DNA from: Devosia sp.
GTDB lineage: Bacteria; Pseudomonadota; Alphaproteobacteria; Rhizobiales; Devosiaceae
Reading direction: 5' to 3'
NCBI RefSeq assembly: GCF_024707125.1
Contig: NZ_JANQAH010000011.1
Location: 186,001 to 250,000 of the forward strand
Length of the DNA: 64,000 nucleotides
Shown here: positions 57,252-64,000 of the stretch, piece by piece
Layout of the letters: every line of letters starts with the position of its first letter
How positions within the stretch are numbered: position 1 is the stretch's first letter
Translations under genes and position numbers: made by a program
Notes under the pieces: model-generated
What the model saw: the letters and a program-made list of their open reading frames with translations, nothing else
Databases searched by the model: none
Told to the model about the DNA's origin: nothing

Positions 57252-59699
57252 ATGGCCGAAAAACTCGTCATCATCGGTGCAGGCATGGCCTCGGGCCGCA
57301 TGCTGGAACATCTCTTCGAGGCCGAACCCGGTCGCTACGAAGTCACCCTCTTCGGCGCCGAACCGCGCGGCAATTACAATCGCATCATGCTCTCCCCGGT
57401 GCTGGCCGGCGAGAAGCGCTATGAAGACATCGTCACCCACGATGCCGACTGGTACGCCGCCAATAACGTCCACTGCCGCTTCGGCCAGACGGTCACGAAG
57501 ATCGACCGGCAAGCAAAGTCCGTCTTCGCCGACGGTGTCGAGACGCCCTATGACCGGCTGGTGATCGCGACGGGTTCGGCGCCCTTCATTCTTCCCATTC
57601 CCGGCAAGGACCTTCCCGGCGTACGCGCCTTCCGCGATCTCGACGACGTCGAGGCCATGGTGGCAGTGGCCGGCAAGCCCGACGCCAAGGCCGTGGTCAT
57701 CGGCGGTGGCCTTCTGGGTCTTGAAGCAGCCGCTGCCCTGCGTGGACGCGGCATGGAAGTGGTGGTTCTCCACCTCGCCGGACACCTGATGGAACGCCAG
57801 CTCGACGCTGCGGCGGGCTATCTGCTGCGCCGCGAACTCGAAGGCCGCGGCATCAAGGTCCACTGCAAGGCGCAGACCAAGGCTATTCTCGGCACCGACC
57901 GCGTCGAAGCGGTAGCGCTTGATGACGGCACGATCTATCCCGCCGATCTCGTGGTCATGGCCGCCGGCATTCGCCCCGAAACCCGGCTTGCCACCGATGC
58001 CGGCATCGAGATCAATCGCGGCATCGTCGTCAGCGACGCCATGGTGACGTCGGACCCCGATATCCTGGCGCTGGGCGAATGCGTTGAGCACAAAGGCGCT
58101 GTCTATGGCCTCGTCGCCCCGCTCTACGACATGGCAAAGGTCGCGGCCAAAACCCTGACCGGCGCCGAAGCCGCCTTCAAGCCGGTACAGACCGCGACCC
58201 AGCTCAAGGTGACCGGCGTCAGCCTCTATTCGGCCGGCGACTTTGCCGAGGCCGACGACCGCGAAGAGATCGTGCTGCGCGACGCCACCGCCGGCGTCTA
58301 CAAGCGCGTCGTGCTCAAGGACAATCGCATTCTCGGCGCCGTGCTCTACGGTGACACGGCCGACGGCTCGTGGTTCTTCGATCTCCTCAAGCGCAGCACC
58401 GATATCGCGCCGATGCGCGACACGCTGATCTACGGGCAAAGCTATGGCGGCGGCGCATCTGCCGACCCGCTCGCGGCTGTGGCCGCCCTGCCCGCCGAAG
58501 CCGAAATCTGCGGCTGCAATGGCGTCTGCAAGGGCACCATTGCCAATGCAATCACGTCCAAGGGCCTGACCTCGCTCGACGATGTCCGCGCCCACACAAA
58601 GGCCTCGGCCTCCTGCGGCTCGTGCACCGGGCTCGTCGAAAAGCTGCTGATGGCAACGCTGGGCGACAGCTATAACCCGGCCGCCATCCAGCCTATGTGC
58701 CCCTGCACAGAGCTTGGCCACGACGAAGTGCGCCGACTGATCGTGGCGCAGGAGCTGAAATCCATTCCCGCCGTGATGCAGGAACTGGGCTGGAAGACTT
58801 CCTGCGGCTGCGCCAAGTGCCGGCCGGCGCTCAACTACTATCTCGTTGCCAACTGGCCCGGCGAATATGAGGACGACGGCCAGTCGCGCTTCATCAACGA
58901 GCGCGTCCACGCCAATATCCAGAAAGACGGCACCTATTCGGTCGTGCCGCGCATGTTCGGCGGCCTCACCACCGCTAACGAGCTGCGCGCCATCGCCGAT
59001 GTCGCCGACAAGTTCGAAGTGCCGACCATCAAGGTTACGGGCGGCCAGCGCATCGATCTTTTGGGCATCAAGAAGGAAGACCTGCCCGCCGTCTGGGCCG
59101 ACCTCAACAAGGCCGGCATGATGTCGGGGGCGGCCTACGCCAAGGGCCTGCGGACCGTGAAGACCTGCGTCGGTTCGGACTGGTGCCGCTTCGGCACGCA
59201 GGATTCGACCGGGCTCGGCGTTCGCATCGAAAAGTTCATGTGGGGCTCATGGACCCCGGCAAAGCTCAAGCTGGCCGTGTCGGGTTGCCCGCGCAATTGT
59301 GCCGAAGCGACCTGCAAGGACATCGGCGTGATCTGCATCGACTCCGGCTACGAAATCCACTTCGGCGGCGCCGCCGGCCTCGACATCAAGGGCACGGAAG
59401 TCCTGTGCCATGCCAAGACAGAGGACGAGGCGATGGAGATCATCGCGGCGCTGACCCAGCTCTATCGCGAGCAGGGCCGCTATCTCGAGCGCATCTACAA
59501 ATGGGCCAAGCGCGTCGGCTCGGACTCGATCAAGGCCAATGTCGTGGAAGATCTGGCCAAGCGCCGCCAGCTCTTCGAGCGCTTCGTCTACTCCCAGAAA
59601 TTCGCCCAGGTCGATCCCTGGGAAGAACGCGTCAATGGCCGCGACGCCCACGAATTCGCGGCCATGGCAGATTTCCAGATGTTGCAGGCAGCGGAGTGA
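57252..59699 (+). CDS. nirB: Assimilatory nitrite reductase [NAD(P)H] large subunit NirB
   Basis: An 815-residue flavo-siroheme enzyme reducing nitrite to ammonium. Order of domains: FAD-binding (VIIGAGMASGRML at the N-terminus), NADH-binding (VVIGGGLLGLEAAAAL near residue 150), BFD-like [2Fe-2S] (CGCNGVCKG and CGSCTGL, about 420-460), then the siroheme/[4Fe-4S] half with TCVGSDWCRFG and SGCPRNCAEATC. The four cluster Cys are present as C-x5-C and C-x3-C. The frame is open back to 57138, but that part is the leader RNA; the ATG at 57252 (MAEKLVIIGAG) fits the family start. Confidence 0.95.
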   Translation: MAEKLVIIGAGMASGRMLEHLFEAEPGRYEVTLFGAEPRGNYNRIMLSPVLAGEKRYEDIVTHDADWYAANNVHCRFGQTVTKIDRQAKSVFADGVETPYDRLVIATGSAPFILPIPGKDLPGVRAFRDLDDVEAMVAVAGKPDAKAVVIGGGLLGLEAAAALRGRGMEVVVLHLAGHLMERQLDAAAGYLLRRELEGRGIKVHCKAQTKAILGTDRVEAVALDDGTIYPADLVVMAAGIRPETRLATDAGIEINRGIVVSDAMVTSDPDILALGECVEHKGAVYGLVAPLYDMAKVAAKTLTGAEAAFKPVQTATQLKVTGVSLYSAGDFAEADDREEIVLRDATAGVYKRVVLKDNRILGAVLYGDTADGSWFFDLLKRSTDIAPMRDTLIYGQSYGGGASADPLAAVAALPAEAEICGCNGVCKGTIANAITSKGLTSLDDVRAHTKASASCGSCTGLVEKLLMATLGDSYNPAAIQPMCPCTELGHDEVRRLIVAQELKSIPAVMQELGWKTSCGCAKCRPALNYYLVANWPGEYEDDGQSRFINERVHANIQKDGTYSVVPRMFGGLTTANELRAIADVADKFEVPTIKVTGGQRIDLLGIKKEDLPAVWADLNKAGMMSGAAYAKGLRTVKTCVGSDWCRFGTQDSTGLGVRIEKFMWGSWTPAKLKLAVSGCPRNCAEATCKDIGVICIDSGYEIHFGGAAGLDIKGTEVLCHAKTEDEAMEIIAALTQLYREQGRYLERIYKWAKRVGSDSIKANVVEDLAKRRQLFERFVYSQKFAQVDPWEERVNGRDAHEFAAMADFQMLQAAE

Positions 59700-59704
59700 T
59701 TGCG

Positions 59705-60040
59705 ATGAACGATTGGGTCGATATCGGCTGCCTCGAAGACGTTCCCCGTCGCGGCGCCCGCTGCATCAAGACACCCTTGGGCAAGATCGCCGTCTTCCGC
59801 ACCGCGGACGACAAGGTTTTCGCGATCGATGACCAGTGCCCCCACAAGGGTGGGCCTTTAAGCCAGGGCATCGTCCATGGCGCGCAGGTCACCTGCCCGC
59901 TCCACAACTGGGTTTTCTCGCTCGAAACGGGCGTCGCCCAGGGCGCCGACGAGGGCGCGGTGCGGACCTATCCGCTCCGCCTCCATCAGGACCGCATCCT
60001 CATCGATGCCCAGAGCTTTGCAGCGGCCACCGCCGCCTGA
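59705..60040 (+). CDS. nirD: Nitrite reductase small subunit NirD (Rieske-type)
   Basis: A 111-residue Rieske-fold subunit of nitrite reductase. It retains both cluster-binding boxes, QCPHKGGPLSQG (Cys-x-His) and TCPLHNWVFSL (Cys-x2-His), so it probably carries a [2Fe-2S] cluster; many enterobacterial NirD proteins have lost these ligands. The frame is open further upstream inside nirB, but the ATG at 59705 lies 5 nt after the nirB stop with GGAG overlapping the nirB end. It is the second gene of the nir operon. Confidence 0.93.
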   Translation: MNDWVDIGCLEDVPRRGARCIKTPLGKIAVFRTADDKVFAIDDQCPHKGGPLSQGIVHGAQVTCPLHNWVFSLETGVAQGADEGAVRTYPLRLHQDRILIDAQSFAAATAA

Positions 60041-60057
60041 CCCCAGGAGTTTCAAGA

Positions 60058-60921
60058 ATGGACTACGTTGCTCCAACAGATTTCATCAAGAAGATGATCG
60101 ACGCTGGCGAGGCCAAGGTCTTCATGTCGACCCGCGATACGCTGATCCGCGCCTTCATGGCTGGCGCCATTCTGGCGCTCGCTGCCGCTTTCGCCATCAC
60201 CATCAGCGTGCAGACCGGCCAGCCGCTGGCCGGAGCGATCCTGTTCCCCGTCGGCTTTTGCCTCCTCTATCTCATGGGTTTTGACCTGCTGACAGGCGTA
60301 TTCACCCTTGTGCCTCTGGCCCTGATCGACAAGCGCCCCGGCGTGACCATTGGCGGCGTGCTGCGCAATTGGGGTCTGGTCTTTGCTGGCAACTTTGCCG
60401 GCGCCATCACCGTCGCACTGATGATGGCGATTGTCGTCACCTTCGGCTTCACCCAGGCGCCCGACGCCGTGGGCGAACGCATCGGCCATATCGGCGAAGG
60501 CCGCACGCTTGGCTATGCCGCCCATGGCGCCGCCGGCATGCTGACCCTCTTCATCCGCGGCGTGCTCTGCAACTGGATGGTGTCGACCGGCGTCGTCGCG
60601 GCCATGATGTCCAACTCGGTCACCGGCAAGGTCTTGGGCATGTGGATGCCCATCATGCTGTTCTTCTACATGGGCTTTGAGCATTCCATCGTGAACATGT
60701 TCCTCTTCCCCTCGGGTATCCTGCTCGGCGGTCAGTTTTCCTTCTGGGACTACATGATCTGGAACGAGATCCCCACCGTCATCGGCAATCTCGTCGGCGG
60801 CCTGACCTTTGTCGGCCTCACCCTCTACGCCACCCACAGCCGCACCGCCCCCTCGCGCCAGAAGCCATCGGCCGTGGGTGCCGTTCGTGAAGTCAAGGCC
60901 AGCCCCGTAGCGGCCGAGTAA
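60058..60921 (+). CDS. Formate/nitrite transporter family channel
   Basis: A 287-residue inner-membrane FNT channel with six hydrophobic segments. Motifs are FIKKMIDAGEAKVFMS at the N-terminus, the NWGLVFAGNFAGA loop, GVLCNWMVSTGV and the FEHSIVNMFLFPSG signature. The FEHSIANM-like motif is typical of nitrite/formate channels. The ATG at 60058 has CAGGAG upstream and follows nirD by 17 bp. Position in the nir operon indicates nitrite uptake (NirC role) rather than formate. Confidence 0.92.
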   Translation: MDYVAPTDFIKKMIDAGEAKVFMSTRDTLIRAFMAGAILALAAAFAITISVQTGQPLAGAILFPVGFCLLYLMGFDLLTGVFTLVPLALIDKRPGVTIGGVLRNWGLVFAGNFAGAITVALMMAIVVTFGFTQAPDAVGERIGHIGEGRTLGYAAHGAAGMLTLFIRGVLCNWMVSTGVVAAMMSNSVTGKVLGMWMPIMLFFYMGFEHSIVNMFLFPSGILLGGQFSFWDYMIWNEIPTVIGNLVGGLTFVGLTLYATHSRTAPSRQKPSAVGAVREVKASPVAAE

Positions 60922-60942
60922 CACCGAAAAGGAGACCGGGAG

Positions 60943-62370
60943 ATGCACATCGTCACGCGCCAGCCGGGTGAAGCACAGCGTCCACGCCTTGCTGCCCTCT
61001 CGACCCTTCCGGTCTTCTACACTCTCACCGGCAAGCGTGCTTTGCTTGCCGGTGGCTCGGAAGCAGCGGCATGGAAGGCCGAACTGCTTGCCGCGACCGG
61101 CGCCGAGGTCGAAGTCGCCGCGCCAGAGGCAGAGCTTTCCGAGGAAATGCAGGGCCTTGCTTCCTCCGGTCAGGTGACGCTTCTTGGCTGCCATTGGACG
61201 GTCATCTCTTGGGATGGCTACTCCATGGCGATCGGCGATTGCGAGGACGAAGAGGAGGCCGCCCACTTTGCCGCCGCCGCGCGCGGGTTCGGCGTGCCGG
61301 TAAACGTCATCGACAAGCCGGCCTTCTGCGATTTCCAGTTCGGCTCCATCGTCAACCGTTCGCCACTGGTGGTGGGAATTTCGACCACCGGCGCCGCCCC
61401 CATTCTCGGCCAGGCGGTGCGCCAACGCATCGAGGCCATGCTGCCCAAAAGCCTAACCGATTGGGCGGGGCTTGCCCGGCACATCCGCGAACGCGCGACC
61501 AACCTCCTCCAACCCGGCCCCGAGCGCCGCCAGTTCTGGCAGCGCCTCGCCGACAGGGCATTCCACACTCCTGCTGAAGAAGCCGAACTCGAAAGCTGGA
61601 TCGATGAGGCCAAGGGCACTGAAGGCGGCCGCGTGACTCTCGTCGGCGCCGGCCCGGGCGATGCCGAATATCTCACACTCAAGGCCATGCGCGCCCTGCA
61701 GGCGGCCGACGTCATCCTCTTCGACGATCTCGTCTCCGACGAAGTGCTGGAACTGGCGCGGCGCGAGGCGAAGCGCATTCTGGTCGGAAAGCGCGGCGGT
61801 CGCGATAGCTGCAAGCAGGAAGACATCAACCGCACGATGATCACACTGGCCAAGGCCGGTCGCCGGGTGGTGCGCCTCAAGTCGGGCGACCCGATGATCT
61901 TCGGCCGCGCCGGCGAAGAGATCGCCGAACTCAATCGCGCTGGTATCCCCGTCGACGTCGTCCCCGGCATCACCACCGCCCTGGCGCTCGCCTCGGAGCT
62001 AAAGCTCTCGCTGACTCACCGCGATTGCGCCCAGTCCGTCCGCTTCGTCACCGCCCATAGCCGCGATGGCAAGCTGCCCACCAATCTCGATTGGTCGGCC
62101 CTCGCCGATAAATCGACGACCCACCTCTACTATATGGCCGGGCGCACTTCGGGCGAGCTGGTCGCGCGCCTCCTCGACGCCGGCCTCGCCCCCGACACGC
62201 CGGTCGTCTTTGCCTCCAATGTCAGCCGCGCTGGGCAAAGCATCGTCCACACCTGCCTGCGCGACGCGGCAGACAGGGCCAAAAACCTCGATCTCGACTG
62301 CCCGATCATCCTCGGCATCGGTTCGGCCTTGCGCCTGCCCGCCGAAGCACAACTGCGGGCCACCGCCTGA
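60943..62370 (+). CDS. cysG: Siroheme synthase CysG (trifunctional)
   Basis: A 475-residue fusion making siroheme for NirB. Residues about 10-210 are the precorrin-2 dehydrogenase/sirohydrochlorin ferrochelatase part (RALLAGGSEAAAWKAELL, GISTTGAAPILGQAVRQRIE). Residues about 228-475 are uroporphyrinogen-III C-methyltransferase (VTLVGAGPGDAEYLTLKAMR, RVVRLKSGDPMIFGRAGEE, DVVPGITTALALAS). Length and order match CysG. It lies 21 bp after the nitrite channel gene, so cofactor supply is co-transcribed with the reductase. Confidence 0.94.
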   Translation: MHIVTRQPGEAQRPRLAALSTLPVFYTLTGKRALLAGGSEAAAWKAELLAATGAEVEVAAPEAELSEEMQGLASSGQVTLLGCHWTVISWDGYSMAIGDCEDEEEAAHFAAAARGFGVPVNVIDKPAFCDFQFGSIVNRSPLVVGISTTGAAPILGQAVRQRIEAMLPKSLTDWAGLARHIRERATNLLQPGPERRQFWQRLADRAFHTPAEEAELESWIDEAKGTEGGRVTLVGAGPGDAEYLTLKAMRALQAADVILFDDLVSDEVLELARREAKRILVGKRGGRDSCKQEDINRTMITLAKAGRRVVRLKSGDPMIFGRAGEEIAELNRAGIPVDVVPGITTALALASELKLSLTHRDCAQSVRFVTAHSRDGKLPTNLDWSALADKSTTHLYYMAGRTSGELVARLLDAGLAPDTPVVFASNVSRAGQSIVHTCLRDAADRAKNLDLDCPIILGIGSALRLPAEAQLRATA

Positions 62371-62449
62371 CCATAGGTGATTGACCTTGCCCCGAGACGG
62401 CAGATTGGGTCATTGATGGCGGCGTGATGAACGCTGGCATGCCGTGTAG

Positions 62450-63943
62450 ATGAAGTGGTTTTGGATCTGGTGGCTGGGACTGGCACTGCTCGGCACGGCG
62501 GGCCTCGGCTTCTATCGCCAGGGCAGCCTTCTCGGCGAGCTGGAACAGGCCGGCTCGACCCTTGCCGCTGAAGCCGCGCAACGCGCCGACCAGCATGACG
62601 CGCATCTGACGGCGCTCTCCGCCATCGCCCAGGCCGACAAGACCGACAGCAGCGCCTTTCTCGAGGTCGCCACCACCATCCTGCGCTTTTATCCGCGCAT
62701 CGACGAAATCCAGCTTGTGCCGCTCGACGACGCAGCGCCCGTGGCCGGCACGAGGCCGCTGGAGCCCAACCTCGCCGAGGCGGCAAAAGCGGCGGCAAAG
62801 GCTTCAACCGGTCAAACCGCCTTGCTGACAACCCCGGATCGACCCGACCACTACCTGATGGTCAAGCGCAGCCCGAACAGCGACGCGGCGCGGGATGGCC
62901 TGATGCTGGCCGTCGATGCCGCTCAATTGCTCGCGTCCGACGCCGCCTTCTGGAGCAACGGCAATGCGACGCTGCGGCTGACCATGCCGGATGGGCATGT
63001 GGTCTATGGGCCCGCAGAAATGCCTGCACCGCAATTTTCTCGTCGCCTCGGCAGCGCGACCCAGCCGCTGCTGCTCGAAGCATCCATGCCGGTAAGTCTC
63101 GGTCAGTTGCTACCGTTCGATCGTCTGGCGGCCATCGTCCTCGGCGCCGGTCTCCTTGCTGCCATCGGTTCGGCCCTCGTTCAACAGCGCACTCGCACGC
63201 GCCTTGCGGAGCGCCGTGCCGAACTCAGCGACATGGAATCGCGCCTCGCCCACGCCTCGCGCGTCAATGCCATGGGGGAAATGGCGAGCGGCATGGCCCA
63301 CGAACTCACCCAGCCGCTGACAGCCATTCTGGCGCAAGCTCAGGCGGGAAAGCACCTCCTCGCCCGGCAGGATAATGCCGCCTTGGGTAAAGTGCTCGAT
63401 GACACGGTTGGTCAAGCCCGCCGCGCCGCCGATATTCTCGAGCGACTGCGCAATTGGTCGCGCCCACAACGGCCGGTCGCAACGCCAGTCGATCTCGGCG
63501 CCGCAGTCCGTTCGGTCATCACGCTGCTGGAGGGCGAAGCTGCCCAGCGCGCCGTCATCGTCCAGCCGCACGTGCCGGCCAAGCCGATCAGCGTTCTCGC
63601 CGATCCAGTCGAACTGGAACAGGTGATTTTCAACTTGCTCCGCAATGCCTTCGAGGCCGTGTCCGACCAATCCAAGCCGGGCGAAGCCAGGATAGTGCTT
63701 TCCGAAACCGATGGCTTGGCCCGGCTCGATATTGTCGACAACGGCCCCGGCGTCCCGTCCGAACTCGTGCCAAAACTGTTCACACCCTTTACCACCACTC
63801 GACCCGAAGGCACCGGCCTTGGGCTGGCGCTCAGCCAGCGGCTCATCGAACGGGCCGGCGGCGAGATTGCCTATGTCCCGCAGGATCGGGGCGCACTCTT
63901 CCGGGTGACGCTGCCTCTGGCAAAGGGAGGTGCGAAAGCATGA
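62450..63943 (+). CDS. Membrane-bound sensor histidine kinase
   Basis: A 497-residue two-component kinase. Two membrane segments (about 5-22 and 225-243) flank a periplasmic sensor domain of about 200 residues. The cytoplasmic part has the phosphoacceptor His near residue 284 (MAHELTQPLTAIL), N-box NLLRNAFEAV, G1 DNGPGVPS and G2 GTGLGLAL. The HELTQPLTAI form is common in DctB/FixL/TtrS-like kinases. It starts 79 bp after cysG and overlaps the response-regulator gene by ATGA. The sensed signal is unknown; the nir genes upstream do not prove a role in nitrogen control. Confidence 0.92.
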   Translation: MKWFWIWWLGLALLGTAGLGFYRQGSLLGELEQAGSTLAAEAAQRADQHDAHLTALSAIAQADKTDSSAFLEVATTILRFYPRIDEIQLVPLDDAAPVAGTRPLEPNLAEAAKAAAKASTGQTALLTTPDRPDHYLMVKRSPNSDAARDGLMLAVDAAQLLASDAAFWSNGNATLRLTMPDGHVVYGPAEMPAPQFSRRLGSATQPLLLEASMPVSLGQLLPFDRLAAIVLGAGLLAAIGSALVQQRTRTRLAERRAELSDMESRLAHASRVNAMGEMASGMAHELTQPLTAILAQAQAGKHLLARQDNAALGKVLDDTVGQARRAADILERLRNWSRPQRPVATPVDLGAAVRSVITLLEGEAAQRAVIVQPHVPAKPISVLADPVELEQVIFNLLRNAFEAVSDQSKPGEARIVLSETDGLARLDIVDNGPGVPSELVPKLFTPFTTTRPEGTGLGLALSQRLIERAGGEIAYVPQDRGALFRVTLPLAKGGAKA

Positions 63944-64000
63944 CTCAGCCAGTCTATCTCGTCGAAGACGACGAGGCCGTGCGCAATGCGCTGAGCCTGC
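63940..64000 (+). CDS. Response regulator, N-terminal fragment
   Basis: Only the first 20 codons are in the window: MTQPVYLVEDDEAVRNALSL, the opening of a receiver domain with the acidic pair EDD. The ATG overlaps the kinase stop (ATGA), so the two are a cognate pair. The start resembles FixJ/NarL-type regulators, but the output domain lies beyond the window. Confidence 0.85.
   Translation, partial: MTQPVYLVEDDEAVRNALSL

Noticed and set aside
56988-58910. A 640-codon minus-strand frame across the nir leader and nirB
   Set aside because: It overlaps the promoter, leader hairpins and catalytic regions of nirB on the other strand, and shows no family features.

Overview
The window reads as high-GC alphaproteobacterial chromosome, most likely from a Devosia-like member of the Hyphomicrobiales. 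The pointers are the smoEFGK/mtlK polyol operon, the NasS/NasT nitrate-assimilation control pair, a ugpBAECQ operon and a LapG-cleavable type I-secreted adhesin. This placement comes from gene content and was not checked by any search. There are no rRNA genes, no tRNA genes that I can see, no CRISPR array and no insertion sequences. Almost everything is packed into operons.

Region 1 (1-7.8 kb) looks like a salvage island for S-substituted cysteine or other organosulfur compounds. It holds the tail of a probable NtaA/DmoA-type flavin monooxygenase, an M20 amidohydrolase, a GNAT acetyltransferase, a fused permease-ATPase amino-acid ABC transporter, two paralogous binding proteins, a luciferase-like monooxygenase and, on the other strand, a flavin reductase. 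This is the gene set of the Bacillus ytmI-type operon. Two copies of a 20-bp element mark two of its transcription units. Region 2 (7.9-16 kb) has a solitary FabZ-like dehydratase, then a fucoside uptake and hydrolysis cluster (ABC transporter, nucleotidyltransferase-like protein, GH29 fucosidase) with a divergent LacI regulator and clear LacI-type palindromes. Region 3 (16-24.8 kb) is a polyol operon (smoE-F-G-K, mtlK, FGGY kinase) under a SorC regulator.

Region 4 (25-46.4 kb) holds a NUDIX hydrolase and then a biofilm-type adhesin system: a small secreted protein, TolC, a LapB-like ABC exporter, an HlyD adaptor, a ribbon-helix-helix protein, an RTX adhesin of about 4,235 residues with a LapG-type di-alanine site, the periplasmic protease LapG, and a small protein with a degenerate GGDEF domain. 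No LapD is present. Region 5 (46.4-55 kb) has a Na/Pi cotransporter divergent from ugpB-A-E-C-Q, a DeoR/GlpR-type regulator and an HAD phosphatase, with TGTTCA-N2-TGAACA palindromes between the divergent genes. Region 6 (55-64 kb) is nitrite assimilation: nasT, nasS, then nirB, nirD, a formate/nitrite channel and cysG, followed by a two-component system. A sigma-54 promoter, two A1/G4 hexaloop hairpins and an overlapping intrinsic terminator precede nirB, which is a complete NasT antitermination leader.

Five genes are interrupted by single-base indels in short G or C runs (second amino-acid binding protein, smoE, the HlyD adaptor, the adhesin C-terminus, ugpB). The frames on both sides are intact and full length, so base-calling errors are at least as likely as true pseudogenes.
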